A stretch of 64,000 nt of DNA, taken from positions 5,635,001-5,699,000 of the forward strand of contig OZ038467.1 in assembly GCA_964036295.1 (NCBI GenBank). The letters run 5' to 3'. The notes under the pieces were generated by a model, which was not told the DNA's origin, did no database searches, and was given only the letters and a program-made list of their open reading frames with translations. Below, piece by piece: positions 1-13,440 of the stretch. Origin of the DNA: Plumapathes pennacea. Taxonomy: Eukaryota > Cnidaria > Anthozoa > Antipatharia > Myriopathidae. A program made the position numbers and the translations under genes. How positions within the stretch are numbered: the stretch's first letter is position 1; every line of letters starts with the position of its first letter.

Positions 1-125
1 TAAAATCCTTGCTCTAACTAAAAAAAAAATGCACATAAGGGAATTAAGTCGTTTTGTGAGCGAAAACCTATTAATTCCAATTTTTCAGGCTGAGGGCAAG
101 ATGCCAATGAAGTTTAGACTTAGGA

Positions 126-3100
126 TTAGCCTAGTGCTTCGTACACAGGGGCCCAAATATTGTACCGTACTGTACCTTCAGATAATGTGCCATCAGAGAG
201 AATTCTAGTGACAGTGGTGCTGCTTTCTGTGGGCTCCTTGCCTGCGACCCGAGTGGTCCTTTTGGTGACCGTGATTACTTTCCTGGTCGTCCTAATAGGG
301 ACACTTTCTTCAGTCGATATAGTTGTCTGTTGTAATGGCATTTCGAGCTTCATTTTTTTGCCACCCGTTTGAACGACAACAACCTGTGCGCTGCAACTGT
401 CCAGACGAGCTTTCATCAGGTGCCACCGGCGATTGATATTTTCCACTCTGTTGACAAAGTAGAGTCAGTTTTCACTTGATGTCCTGCCAACGGAATCTCC
501 AGTGAGAAGGAAGTTGCTCTAGACAGTCCTAATCAAATTTGTCCTAAGGCAATTTTGGGCATATAAAAACGTTTAGTGATTTAAGGCTGGTGATTATGAT
601 TGGTGTCTTAACGGATTCAATGAACCCCCGACCCCCCATCCCACCCCCGTTGCTAACATTCGACTTGCAACGAAGCGTTAATTAGGGTCCCAAGTCCTGT
701 GCAATTAGGGAGACAATATTAAATTTTATAGTTGTTGCTTATGATTAATTTACAGTGCTTTTACTAGTGGTTCCTTAAAAGCGGTGGTGAATTCTGAATA
801 ATCAAGATCTTATATGCAAGTGGTCAGTCGTTCTTACACTAACTTTACTAAGGCAAGTGGTGGTCTACACCCAGTGTAAAATAACTTACATGATTCTTAT
901 TTCCTCTGCCTTGACATATCGACCAGCTACGAGGATATTCACTCCAGAAGACATGTGACCAATGCTTGTCTCGAACATCTGCCGAGCACAAAAAGTAAAG
1001 CATGTAACTTAAAAATGTTTATTAATTAAATGTGAAATCGCCATGAAAATTATATGAACATCCCATGACACTAGTGTAAATATCATGGCCTATGGGAAAT
1101 CCAGTATACTTTAATGGTATGCACTGTAAAGGCATATTGAAAATCACATCACAATTTTCAGGTTCTCAGCTTGTGAATTCTGACTGCCATAACCAAATTT
1201 ATAAACTAAATATCATTTTGATCTACTCCCTAAGGTTTATTTTTCCAACATGTTTTTGAATTTTTTAGTATCAAAATAATTTCACATCTTGCAAAAAAAA
1301 AGCAAACAAACAAACAAACAAATACATTCACTTACCACTAGAGCTTTTTCAATCTGGTAATTCTGCTTTCGTCTTTTCTCTGGATCAATTTTGCCACCCA
1401 ACTGTTCTTCCTGTTTTTGAATGATGAAACAAGACATTGGTCTAATGCAGAGAAATGGCTATCAAAACATGAACAGAGGGGCACTTTAATTATTAAACAC
1501 TTTTATGCAAGTCCATAGGAAACAAACCTCATAACATTTGTACACTTGTAACTACAGTTAAAGTCCTTTCTTGTACTTACAGATTTTATTCTCTCTTCAA
1601 TATCATCAAGAGATGCATTAACGATTGTTGCCTTCAGGAAAAAAAGCATCACATTTATATTAATTAACGATGTTATTATTATTGTGAGGTTAAAAAACAA
1701 TTTCAATCCAATACGGTAATCAAAGTCTCTATTTACTATATAATACTCTGGTTATAGGCCATGCAGAGCTTTATGAACTGTCTGCAGCAAATTATCAGCT
1801 TTAATTTGTTCTTGCTGCCCCACATACCTCTTTTCGAATCTTTTCAGCAACCTGAGACATTTGTTCCAGTCTGAAAAACAAACAATGTATTTCAAATATA
1901 GAAAATAATGAAATGGCCGGGTATTGTGGAAACTACTTTCCCTTTCAAAAAACTTTATGTTAAAAACTAATACTAACAAGTACTGTATGTGCAGGGATTG
2001 AATATTGGAGGAATGACTAGAACATGACTACTTTTACAATATCAATGTTTTATTTGGTTATTTCTTACATTATCTTTGTACATACAGTACCTTGTGAGTT
2101 CAATCCGTAGTGACTTGTTGTAGTTGTCTTGAGTCTCTATCAGCCGGCTCCACAACTAATGCAAACAACCACAAAGATCAGACCAACACAAATATGAAAT
2201 ATATACAATAAGAACCACTTGTACAAAATATCGAGTCCATACCACTTCTAAATCCCTGGGGCTACAGTCTAAGGGGAAATCAAGCCATGTAGTCATAGGG
2301 CCATATAGAAGCTGCACAGGAAAAGAAATAAAAAATAATATTTAGTTTATTAAAAAAACCAAAGCACGACTTCATCTGAGCTTGCAATGTATATACAGTT
2401 ACCTGCAACTCCTTGTAACACATTTTTAGAGAATGTCGCGAGGCTTCCATCTCTGGGAATTCTGAGATTCTGTAGCGGTTATACTCAACAATCAACTCCT
2501 GCAAAGTGGGACAAGATACAAACAAATTGGTCAAATTTGGTACAAAACAAACAGGGACATTAAGCCACCAACCAGTCTCTCAAACTTCGCTAACCCAATA
2601 TGAGGGATGCTAAGTGATCCATCCTCAAACATATATATAATACCACTTAACCACAGTAAAGACCAGATAATACATGAACTGGTAGCCAAAAGCCCCTTTT
2701 CAATTTGATCTAATACATGCTAACTGAAAAGATGTGTTTGAACATATACTGTGGATGCCACATTATGGAACCAGTTCTATAATTTAATTGCAAGTAAACT
2801 GCACCTTAATTGATTGGATGGCCTTGGGGAGTTTTTGCCTCTCCAATCTGATGATGACCTCTCTAACTGACAATACAAGTTTCTTTGCTAAGTCACAGTA
2901 TTCACCAAACTTGAGCATCTTTTCCTGAAAAGAAAAGGACACTAAGACTTACAATGTGAATATTACAGGGTGTGCTTTATGTTTATCTCATACTGGAGAA
3001 AGCCAAACACTAGCTATAAGCCGGAGATTTTAACAACAAATGTGCTCCAAAAATATGAGCAGACCAACATGCTAAAAAACCTCTGACAAATGAAGTGCAT

Positions 3101-6100
3101 TTACTTTTTTTGTTGGTTCTTTGCCTATTGGGCAGTTATTCTTACTACAGTAGCTTCCCATTCTCCTCCATTAACAGCTTTAATATTAAAATCAATGCAT
3201 TTCCATTCATGGTGCTAGAATGCCTTCTTACATTGTCAAAAAGTGTTTCCTGCACTGTAGGTTCTTTGGGGAAAATTTCATACAGTGCAGAAACATAGGT
3301 CATGATGGATTTCTCATCTGGGTGATCAGTATGGGCCAGGTCTGAAGTAAAAAAAAAAAGATTACAACATAAAAAAAATATATGTTTATAAATAATAAAA
3401 AACAACCTGGAGCTAATGCAACACTGTAAAAGATATAATCAATATACAGTATACAGTATAGTGAATTGGTTTCATGTCCTTGAAGCCAGTTTTGGCATGG
3501 TCAGCTTACATGACGTGCATTACTGTTAGGTTTTCTGATGATCAATGCATTTCTGTATCCCCTTGAACTTTCAAAGCCCAATTAACTGATGCACCAGGTT
3601 TTCTACTATATGTACAATGTACATGTATACCTAGTGAACTAATATACAAAATTCCCCAAAGAAAATAAAAGTGATGTTTGAATACCTTCAACATCCAGCA
3701 ATCTTGGAACTTTAAATTCCTTTTCAGCAACGTTGAAGGCATACTCAAGATTATCTGCAGGTCTGTCTTTGTCCAGTTTAGAAAAGTCCACTAAATCAGG
3801 TCTGCAAAAAGTATTAATGCTACAGTCAGTAAATTTACTATAAATATTACAAGTGAATCTACACTGGGCTATACCACCCTTCATGCAAGGACCTGCAGGT
3901 GTCAAGTATGCGGAAGTGGCTACATGGATATGTAGTCAGATATAAAAAACTAAAAATTAAAAAATTCATTTTTCAATACCCAATTTTATACCTGATGCCT
4001 CCCAAAAAGAACCCCTTTTAGACAGAGCCTCACTGCATAGTTGATTTACAGTAGCCACTAGTAGCTACGCAGACATTAAATTTTGTAAAAGTTTTCTCCA
4101 AACAAAACGCAAGTTTACAATACAGTACCTGTATCTGTGAATAATTGCATTAAAAGCAAAACCATCCTTCCATGAAGAGGTGAAGTTTTCCACTCCAACA
4201 GATGGGTATCTAATGCATATAAAACATAACACAAATTATAGAGGCTAAAGCTCAAAATGAATGAAATATATAGCTGCTTTGCCTATGAAAGAGTGGAACA
4301 CCTGTACATTGAAGGACTTATAACACAATATCCATGGTCATGCAGGGCTATAGCTTGGAAAAATATTTAAATATTGGCACAGGCACACAAAAACATAATC
4401 AGCAGCATAAAATTGTAAAATTTAAATTAAAAATGTAAAATTAATGGCAGGGCAGGGCACTTTTCAAGCAACGTTATTCCTTTTTAACTGAGTTATTAAC
4501 ATTCAATTATTAAATTATCACAAATCTCATACCCTTGGGTAACCCTCTGAGACCACCAAAGCAATGCTTCTTTAGCTGTCATGGATTCTACTCGACCAAC
4601 AACTTCAACATCAGAAATCTGGAATATGATACATAGAACATAAGCTACTTCAGTTCACATGAATCTTGGAAAGCTAGTACAGTGTACTTAAGAGAAAAAA
4701 TTTTGGACTGCATTGGTGGGGGAGAAAGACTTAAAATGATGAACTGACTAAGGATCAATGTGTGAAAACTGAACAGGCCATTAAGAATTTTGAGCTGACA
4801 TTTTGAGCGTTGGCCCTTCATCGTAGCAATATTCCAACGAAGGGCTAAAGCTTGAAAAATGAAACATCAGCTCACTCAACCTCTACTGTAGTTGATTCAT
4901 CGTACCCAAGATGTTGCACAGCTTTGAGACAATTTTACAGAAATATAAATTTAATGTTTTAATTACAGTACATGTACCTGGAAGTGCAAAATGATTGTCC
5001 ATATCAATCCCAGTGTCAGCTTGGGGTTACCATCCACTATAGCATCACTACGGATATTCACCAGTTTGATCTAAAAGAAAATACCACTGAATTGATATAC
5101 CAATATTTCTTTTTAATTAACAATAATTATTATTAATAACAATTATTAATAATAATTATTAACAATAATTGTTAATTAAATAAAACATGGCAATTATAGA
5201 TTCAAGATTAGTCACATTTTTTAAAGTCTCAACGTCCATTTTGAACAGTACCAATGTTATTACATGTAAATGTACATCAATTTTATAAGAAAATTTATAG
5301 ATGATTTCAGAAAATGTATCCACTCACCTTCTGACTTTCAAGAAACTCCAAAGCTGTTGTGACATTCTGTAGCCTGTGAAAACGAAGCTGTCCTCTTTCT
5401 CTAGGCTAAAATGTAAAAATCAAAAACATTATTGGTACTATAAGCCATACTAGCACAGTGACATTGGATTTTCTATTAACATTTATTAGCCTGTCAGTCC
5501 CTGACAGGATCAAATGAATAAGAAGTATATAACATGTTCCCATGTAATAGAGTTACTCTAGTGGTCCTCCCATCTACCTAAGTGTTTAGATGAGGCTTTA
5601 CTATTATACGGGAACATGTTATAAATATATTTCTTTTATAAAATAGTTAGTCAATAAAATACATGTCAACGTTGTAATACACTCTCATCTAACAAGGTAG
5701 TTTTAGCCAATCAGAATGCACGTAGTGTCATAGTTATTTATAATATTCAGTATGATACTCCTTTTGAGCAAAATAGTCACACCTACAGGGCTCAGCAAAA
5801 GCTATGTCCACTAGCCAAGGGCTATTAGACACTTGATCCATTAGACTATATATAGACTGTTTGAACAATCTGGGTGAGTGACTCATGGCAAGGGCAAGCT
5901 GCCAAAAAAAACTTAATTGCTTCCAGCACCTACCAATTTTCTGTCACACAGCAGTTCGAGTAGAAGAAGCAGATTGTTCCCATCTCGCAGTTCCTCATAC
6001 AAGTCTAATATCCTGACATTTGCCTGATGAGTAAAACAAAAAGGATAATTATTTCTGTTGTTTTAGTCATACAAATACCACAAGATTTTGGTTGTAATAT

Positions 6101-8468
6101 TATATTTATTTTTATACAATACATTATTAACTTTATAATAGGCTTTGGGGGTGGAGCCACTTGTTCCAATCTACCAACTTCCTAGTGATTCCATTTAGCT
6201 ACAGTATGTACAATAAAATTGGAAAACTTGGAACATATAAATGGTCATACTGGCACAGTAGATCAATAAAGTCTTCTAAATAGAACCCTCTCATGTATAA
6301 TAACCATGACACTCCAAACACCAGGGCCCGGTTGTTCAAAGTGTGTATAGCGCTATTCGCCGGATAAATCGCTATCCAGTGGATAGAATTAACCATTAAC
6401 CTTAATTCAGTCAAGAAGATAAGGATTTATCCTGTGGATAGTGCTATCCACTCTTTGAACAACCGGGCCCAGGAGAAACTGGATATATTCAGTAGTGTTA
6501 AATTGATTTAATTCACTGGCAGTTGGCATAATGTTTATACCAAATCGAGTAGCTAGATGTAAAAGGCATAAATCAATTCACAAACAAGTTTATATCATAC
6601 TCAATATTGTCATTCAATGTTCTGTGACTAAGTGTGATTTTTAAGACTGCCATAGTGGCTTTATATATCTCCAGAATTTCGGTCATTACTTTCAAATTAT
6701 AATCCAATTAGACTTGCAAACATCATTATCAGAAAATCATGGTTGCAATTTTACGCTTCATGAAATGTCTCAGAATATGAATTATTGTCAACATTTTAGT
6801 ATTGTTTTTTTAGGATGGGCACAGTGGGGAAGTATGAAACTGTACAGCACACGACAACTCGACGACTGTGATTCATAATAAACAGAAAAGGAGCAACGAT
6901 TTACCTTTTGAAGATGATTGTTCACCCATTTTGTAAACGTTTTCTTTTGCACGGCATCCCGGTGATCTGTCAAATACGAAAAGCGGAATCTCGCTCAGTG
7001 CCATCAAATCTGACAAAGTGTCGATCCAAGGGTGGCACAATTAAGAGTTAAGACTGCTAAATGAGCACTCTGATCCCTGAATCGGACTCCGAGAGCACTC
7101 TAAGATGGTACCCCACCAATAAAATATCAACTACAAATGTTCGTGCCCAGCTAAACAAAGAAATCTAGGAGTCGCTCTGCATAATTTCCGCTACAATCAT
7201 AATCGGTACAAGCATAAACAAGCGCCCGTTACGAGCAGCCCGAAGATCATGCGACCCTGCATGTAAAGCTGTAACCATAAGCCAAACCAGGCACAGCGGG
7301 TATACAGTAATTATACACCTGGTTCACTTCTCCTCAGCTCAATCATCCGCTGTGCGCCATCGTCTTCGAATTCACACTCCGGTGCCTCCGCCATCTTGTT
7401 GTGTGGCGCGGATCTAACCCAGCGCAGTATAAATTGACACGAAAATCACTCGTCAATTCTCCTGATTCCTCTTCCTGAATCGACCGTTGAATGCATTTGA
7501 CTTGCTAGGCGAGACCGAGTCCAACAGTCGAGTATACAGAGTTTCGACCCAACACGGTTTATAACCGACTAAGACCGCTGCCTACCACCCACATGACAAG
7601 AAGATCGAACTGCGCCCTTTTGACAGGCCTCATGGGAGAGGCATTTATTCCCTCCCAGACGTGATTATATTCGCACAGAATTCGTGTTTTGTCCGACGCT
7701 CGTGAGCCGATCGCCAGCTGGATTAAATCTGACAGAGACACAAATCTGCGCCCAATATTCCCTGGAAGTTAAGAGTGCGAGGGGGGTGGTGACAAAGTTT
7801 CAGGGTTCCGCAGTGACCCGCAGAAAGATGACGAGCATCGAAAGATTTTGAAGCATTGAGCTTGGCTAGGAAATTAAGGGACATGGATGAAAAGAATCTA
7901 AGCAATTTCTTCCTTTGTCAAATTTACTCCTTGGAAAGCGATCTAAAAAGATATATATATATATATATATATTTGCACAGAAACAGTTCGAATTTCAAGC
8001 CAGATCCGGTCACGATCGATAAAAACATATCGAATGAGATTGTACGTTTTCTGTTTTCCTAAACTTTTGACGGATTTATCGATGAGCAGTTGACAGAAAC
8101 ATCGAAACAGCTCAGCTGTAATTGGTCAGTCTGAAACGTTATTGCGCTCTAAATTTATCTCAAAAAATTCACAATAAAATATATGCAAAATAACCAATAC
8201 CAAAACGCGTCGGTGTAACACATTTGTAAATCTAATTTCTCGAGTATCCACAGAAGTACTTCTTCACGAGATGATCCTAGTTTCGAGCTTTAATTTACAG
8301 TCACGTTCTGACGGTAAATATTTTAAATGGTTTTAGTATCTGTCCTATACGATTCCAAAACAGTTGCATACCTGCTATCTTGCAAACAGCCCTGTCCGCC
8401 ACGTTCGGGCTTTTAGTCCCAGATCTGGAACGAGGACGTCCGTGGCTCGGTGTCGTTGGTCTAGACAT
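126..8468 (-). CDS. short plakin-like (dystonin/MACF1/Shot-type) actin-binding protein, 18 exons
   Basis: Likely binds F-actin at the cytoskeleton. Exons, 5' to 3': 8468-8372 (or 7394-7319), 6966-6905, 6023-5934, 5405-5328, 5070-4978, 4618-4533, 4209-4129, 3801-3686, 3341-3232, 2924-2805, 2498-2403, 2311-2243, 2155-2091, 1870-1828, 1631-1581, 1410-1336, 978-890, 447-126. Their lengths sum to 1743 nt, giving 580 residues and a stop (573 with the other first exon). CH1 contains [33 protein letters not shown] and [15 protein letters not shown]2 contains [26 protein letters not shown] and [19 protein letters not shown]. These are typical of the tandem CH module at the start of plakins and closest, from memory, to fly Shot. 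The following ~270 residues are helical and charged, like the plakin spectrin-repeat start ([12 protein letters not shown]). The last exon ends in a Ser/Thr-rich tail and TAG at 128-126. No plakin, GAS2 or long rod domain is present. Either this is a short gene or isoform, or an alternative last exon of a longer gene continuing left of the window. Exact paralogy is unsure. Confidence 0.5.
5109..5180. repeat. AT-only imperfect palindrome in a plakin intron
   Basis: About 70 bases composed almost entirely of AATAAT/ATTATT blocks, bounded on both sides by taattaacaataatt and its inverse. It could fold into a long AT hairpin. It lies in the intron between the exons at 5328 and 5070. Confidence 0.5.
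6324..6470. mobile_element. 147-bp MITE with 18-bp terminal inverted repeats
   Basis: The ends gggcccggttgttcaaag (6324-6341) and ctttgaacaaccgggccc (6453-6470) are perfect inverse complements. The inside (tatcc/ggata blocks) also folds back. No clear target-site duplication flanks it. It sits in a plakin intron. Related ends (aatcaagtttgaacaa...gg) are seen near 20140-20172 and 43500-43555, so it is a family. Confidence 0.5.
7319..7394 (-). other. alternative first coding exon B of the plakin-like gene
   Basis: ATG at 7394 opens 25 acidic codons ([12 protein letters not shown]...) ending in a GTGTAT donor, also phase 1, so it can splice to the exon at 6966 without changing frame. It lies about 1 kb inside exon A and implies a second, internal promoter. 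This start is inferred from the open frame, donor and phase only; no transcript evidence is available. Confidence 0.5.
7950..7972. repeat. (AT)n microsatellite
   Basis: An uninterrupted run of alternating A and T, about 23 bases long, upstream of plakin first exon B and inside the intron used with first exon A. Confidence 0.5.
8372..8468 (-). other. alternative first coding exon A of the plakin-like gene
   Basis: ATG at 8468 opens 32 codons rich in Ser, Arg and Pro, ending before a GTATGC donor in phase 1. The next exon (6966) begins in the matching phase, so the junction reads [20 protein letters not shown]. This resembles the ERAVVRIADERDRVQKKTF junction of vertebrate dystonin/MACF1 (recalled), so I treat A as the conserved first exon. 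An upstream in-frame GTG is not a likely start. Confidence 0.5.
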
Positions 8469-10590
8469 GCTCCCCGTAGAAAACACCCAAATATATCATT
8501 TCACGAATGTCTTAGTCACGTTATATGGGCCCCGGTTGCCAGACTGCAACAAGCGAACGGTTTGTCGTAATCTTGGCGGCCAGCCCTGTGAAAGAGGGAA
8601 AATGCGCTGAAGTTTCATCCTCAAACACCGACTACAATCGTTTAGCATTGTCATACCTTCGCCGCTTTCTATAAACAACGCTCTTTGGGCAAAAAATATG
8701 CCTGGCTTTGTAAAATGATCACTGAAGGACTTTTCTGTCAATGATCTTTCTTCGCCATGATGCTATGGCTATGAATATTCATATCGGATACTGGGCTCTA
8801 ATTGGCTACACATATATAAAAATAACAATTCATCAAACTGAAAGCTTTGCGTGACACAGGTTTAATTTTGGCGCGAGACCGTATGGAACATCACATACTG
8901 ACCGTCGAATTTACACGCAAGTTCTAAAACGCTACAACAAAAGCAGTGAAAACGCCTCAACAGAAACCCTTGATGCCTCCTGTTCCAAAATGGTTAATGA
9001 TGGACCACAAAGCAAGCAAAATTATTTTGACATAATTGAATAGAAGCCAATACTGTTTTTAAGAAAAGAGCATTCATCTTTTTTATTGCAAGCATTGCAG
9101 CGTCGTTGGAGCGGGCCTGGCTAGACCGCGGTTTATGTTTTCGTCTGAGATAATTATGTGACTGCCTCTTGATATGACCTCCTTCTGAATATTTTTCTTG
9201 GAAAAAAAAGCGTGATTGGTTAGCAGGAGGCGGATTCTAGAAGAATATTTTAGTAATGACGTGTACACGCGCAGAAGTATATCAAATACGCCACTTGTTA
9301 ATAATTCAGTTTGAAAATCGCTGTTTACAGAATTCACTCCGCCCTTTTTGGGCCACGTGAAGCCAAGGACTCGACGGTGCTTAGCAACGCGTGAGTTCTT
9401 ATCTCGAGAGCACAGTTTAAATACGAACTTGTAATCTATAAATTGAACACGAATGTTCTATTTGTGAAACTGTCGAAACTTCTACTAACTACGGAAAGTT
9501 AAAGTTATTTCTACGCACGCCCGCCTTATGGTGAAATTTGCATTGCCTCCAGCACCAAATGCAAATCGTGTATTGTGTGCGAGTCTTCTGGTAAGAAAGA
9601 AAGAACAATATCTACTATCAGCTATCAGCTATATATCCGGCATTGTGTTTCTAGACGCTTCTCTCTCACTGAAGTAGTGTATCACAGTAATTATCTGAGC
9701 AGCTTACAAGACAGTCGCATTGAATATAGTCAGAAGCCCCAACTAACCGGCCCAAGAGCTCAAATCCGAATATCAGTTGTAGTTATCATTGTTGTGTGTA
9801 TGTGACTGTGTGACCAGTGCCCTGTGCCCTTTCCGACACCCGTTATCTTTTTCAGTAGTTTCAACGTTTGCACAGGAGAAAATAGGTGAACAAGTGACTG
9901 CGTGACTTAGAGGGCTGGCTCGGGTCGCACTCAATTGGACCAAATTAAACACTAAAGTACGTTTAAACACAACTTTTACAAAAACCTGACTTGAACTGCG
10001 CCGATCCAGCCGCGATAACATGGTTAGTCTGATCCCGAGTCTGATGCGTGATACTGGAAACAAAAATTAGGATGTGGAAAACTCACCTGATTATTTCAAT
10101 ACAATTTTTTCGCGAATTTTCCTTCCGGAGTTTCCGGAGTTTCCGGAGTTACAAATTTTGCATAGTCAGGCACAATTAGAACCTTTTATCGCTCAAATAT
10201 ATCGAAAAGCAAAAGCTTCACGAAAGCTCTGTAACGTGAGCTGGAAGGGTGTTATTTGACCTTACATCACGGAACAATTCCATGCTTGATAGGTTAACAG
10301 CAAGGTGCAAATCGCTTCACGTATTTCGTGTACAAAATAATGGCTCGTGATCGGATCGCGTGGTTCGGCATGAGTGAGATGAGTGTGAATTTAAATTAGA
10401 AATATTCACATGGTCATCAGCTTTAGAACGACCAAAAACTATTTTGAAAAGGAAGACAGCTTCATGGATGTCGCTTCCTCGGTTCGAAACTACATTTAAC
10501 ATTTAAGCAGTAAATGTAGTTAGCACACTTCTTCTCATCATAACCATGTGGGATGAATCAGCAAGTTGCAATTTTTAGCCAGCAGGCAAG
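8469..10590. other. gene-poor region upstream of the plakin-like gene
   Basis: I see no exon with recognisable coding content here. It should contain the promoter for plakin first exon A near 8470-8800. Short ORFs of 60-96 codons on both strands lack splice context and family resemblance. A small triplication of tttccggag occurs at about 10126-10150. Confidence 0.5.
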
Positions 10591-11142
10591 ATGGGCCATT
10601 CAGTCAGACAAAAGTGTGGACTGAATTGTCTTTTGAAATGGAGAAAAAAAAAAACCCTACGAAAGTTTGGCAGACTGAATGGTAAAAGAAAACCGAAAGA
10701 GGTGACTTCGGCACTCAAGCGAAAATTGAAGGCAACGATTGATGTATTACGTCTAATACAAGTGTTCAGATTGTCGCTCCGCATAGACTTTTCTTTTGTC
10801 CTTTTCAGTACATGGACAAACAAAAATTGCAGTCAGAGAGTAAATATAGGCATAGCACTTACTGGTTTCAACGGTTCATCATACATGTTTGTTGAGCCTA
10901 TAAACGCACTCGTAGAACTAAGAAATATTGCAGAGTATATAGAGATCGATGAAAAGATAACTCTTAATGAGTGCATAAAACTATTTCACGGTTCTGATTT
11001 ATACTTTCCTTTTACGACCGGTCTAAGTGGCTGCTTTGTCAATATATGGCCAGTAATGGACCAAAACTATATAAACACGTATCCAAAGTTAAACGTGAAC
11101 CAGGAGTGTAGCTATGTAATAAAGAGTGATTCAATCCTTTAA
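10591..11142 (+). CDS. unrecognised 183-residue ORF
   Basis: ATG at 10591 to TAA at 11142, intronless as read. The first ~60 residues are Lys/Arg-rich (KWRKKKTLRKFGRLNGKRK). The remainder is mixed and more protein-like (NIGIALTGFNGSSYMFVEP, LFHGSDLYFPFTTGLSGCF), without Cys or His clusters, membrane segments or any motif I recognise. It stands alone in gene-poor DNA with no obvious promoter or polyadenylation signal. It may be a chance ORF, a degraded transposon ORF or a lineage-specific gene. I assign no function. Confidence 0.5.
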   Translation: MGHSVRQKCGLNCLLKWRKKKTLRKFGRLNGKRKPKEVTSALKRKLKATIDVLRLIQVFRLSLRIDFSFVLFSTWTNKNCSQRVNIGIALTGFNGSSYMFVEPINALVELRNIAEYIEIDEKITLNECIKLFHGSDLYFPFTTGLSGCFVNIWPVMDQNYINTYPKLNVNQECSYVIKSDSIL

Positions 11143-13190
11143 AACTTACCAGAAAGTCGGTGAGTTTTACTGGAAAGCTTGCTGTCCGCACGGTTAACGT
11201 CGGTTAGTAAAACTCAATCATGTGTATATATATTTATTCGTGCGATTTTGTAGTCCTTCATTCGCATTTCCATATATAAAGAGATTCAAAACAAAACAAT
11301 AAGTGACGCTAAAGAAAACACAAAGACCAAGTAACCTCAAGGAACAATCACTGTGAATATATTGGCTACTGGCCGAGTCAGTTATTGCTGTCACTGGCGC
11401 TTGTCCAGCAATGGGCATTTTAATTCAATGGCTCCTTGATATCCATAAGGAAGGTACAATGTGAAGGAATGTAGAAGTACTACACTCAGGACACCACATC
11501 CAGTGGAGGAATGAGTGTCAAATTGTGGCATGCATCGGGAAGAATAACGTTTTCTATTGGGAGAGAAACTTAACTAGGTTACTGACTGAGATGAATGGAG
11601 TGTTGCCGAAGATATAATGGCCTTCGACATGTTCCTCCCACTGTTATGATCAACCCATACAAAAGATAGAAACAATCGTAGATGAAGAAACATTTTCCAA
11701 CAAACATAAACAACTGGAATTTTACTGATATAGCCCTTTTCCTGGAACGAACATACAGAGGAGAATTTATACAGGGTGATTTGTTTATGTGTTTTATTTG
11801 CTGCCGGACAAATTTAGCTACAACTTTACCTTTGTCTTACTGAGTCAGTGATAATTGCAATTAACCAAAAAGAAAATAAATTGACTTATAGCTCTTAGAA
11901 CTGTCTCGCCCCACTCTATGCTGGCCCACCTAGTCAAGAGCATAGTTACAAGACAAAGCTTTTTGACATCTTGGAGACAGATGACGTATCAGTCAGACGT
12001 TTGCATATTATAGGCGGTAATAAAGCACTTATGGACGAAACCCCAAGACGATGTTTATGACTATAGTTATAGACAGTGCCATGCAGACACCTGATTTCTT
12101 GCATTATGAAAATATGTTGACCAGCAGAAATAAGGCCGCTAGCCCTGGTGCAATGTGTGGTAGAGTCTTGTAGCACTATTACTATTCAATCATTAACATG
12201 GGGACGCAGCAGAATGAAGGCGGTCAAAGAGCTTTAGTCATTTCATCTTTCTCTTAACTTTGTTTAACTTAGAAGTTTTAACTTTAAAAAGTAATTGGAA
12301 GTCGGGCGTAAAATTCAACTAACCTTTCAGCTATAACGCATCAAATACTTGTCCAACTGTGTGAGGCCGTTCGAATCAAAGGTTTACCAAGGAATCAAAT
12401 TTAAATTAAGGATCGAAAAAACAAAAGACTCCCCCACTCAAGGTATTCCCAAGGGCTTGATTGGTTGTTATTAATTGTCACTCGGCAAACATCATGTATT
12501 GACTTCGTATTCATACTCCATAAAATGGATGCTACAAGCTACAATAGCTAAATCCAAACTATTCTGAACTAGAAATACAATAATCGCATATACCCCCTCA
12601 CTCTGCCATTGATGGGACTTTTACTTTTGGTAACTCCCAATAAGAGTAGCCTTTGTTTTACCGAAATGTTGACTCAATCTTCTCTTCGAACTCAAGTGCT
12701 ACACGCAAAGGAAGGAGAAAAAGAATGGTGTGTGTTATACTTTTGCGTTGAAAAAAGAATCGATTGCGTGACGAAGTACGTATTTCCCACGGTCGGCACG
12801 TCAAATTAATTCATACAGTCTGCCAAGCACGTTCTCGAAATTTAATACTCAAAGTTTGAAGTTGGTCGGCCGTCGTAGTACGGGAAAAAAGGAACACTGA
12901 TTTTCTAATTTCGAATTCATAGGCAGTACAATTAAATAGGCTTCCTGTGCGATTTGTTTTTACTACTGCATGCACCAGACTCAGGCATGCATATTTAATA
13001 GGCTCGAATTGTTTTGTTTTTGAACCCACTCAAAACAGCAAAATTTCTCCCAGAATCAAAGCAAAACTTGAACAGTTTACTTCAAATTATACACGGGCTT
13101 CAGACCCAGTAATACTTCTAAGGGCTTGTGAACGATTTTCGCTGCAATCACCGCGTGTCAGATTACAGAAAAATAAGACATCTGACTAAA
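11143..13190. other. intergenic, nothing recognised
   Basis: About 2 kb of AT-rich DNA with only short, unsupported ORFs on either strand and no clear repeats or exon-like segments. Confidence 0.5.
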
Positions 13191-13440
13191 TTATTCAAGA
13201 CTCCAAGTTCCGATTGCTCTGAGCAAATACGGTAGCCGAAACTGGCGACAGAAGCGTAGTAAAACAATACTTCGAGGGAAAATGATCAGCATACAGATTT
13301 TAATACATTCTTGAAGTGATCGAGTTACAAAATATATATTTGTCACGGTGATTGTTCGATTTCCACTGACTAACCTTTGTTGCTTGTCCTTTCTAAATAA
13401 GTATCTGAGTTTAACACAAAACGGCTTCTGAAGCTCCCGA

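Noticed and set aside
8301-8371. Continuation of the ORF beyond plakin exon A
   Set aside because: This lies past a good GTATGC donor and loses family similarity; it is intron.
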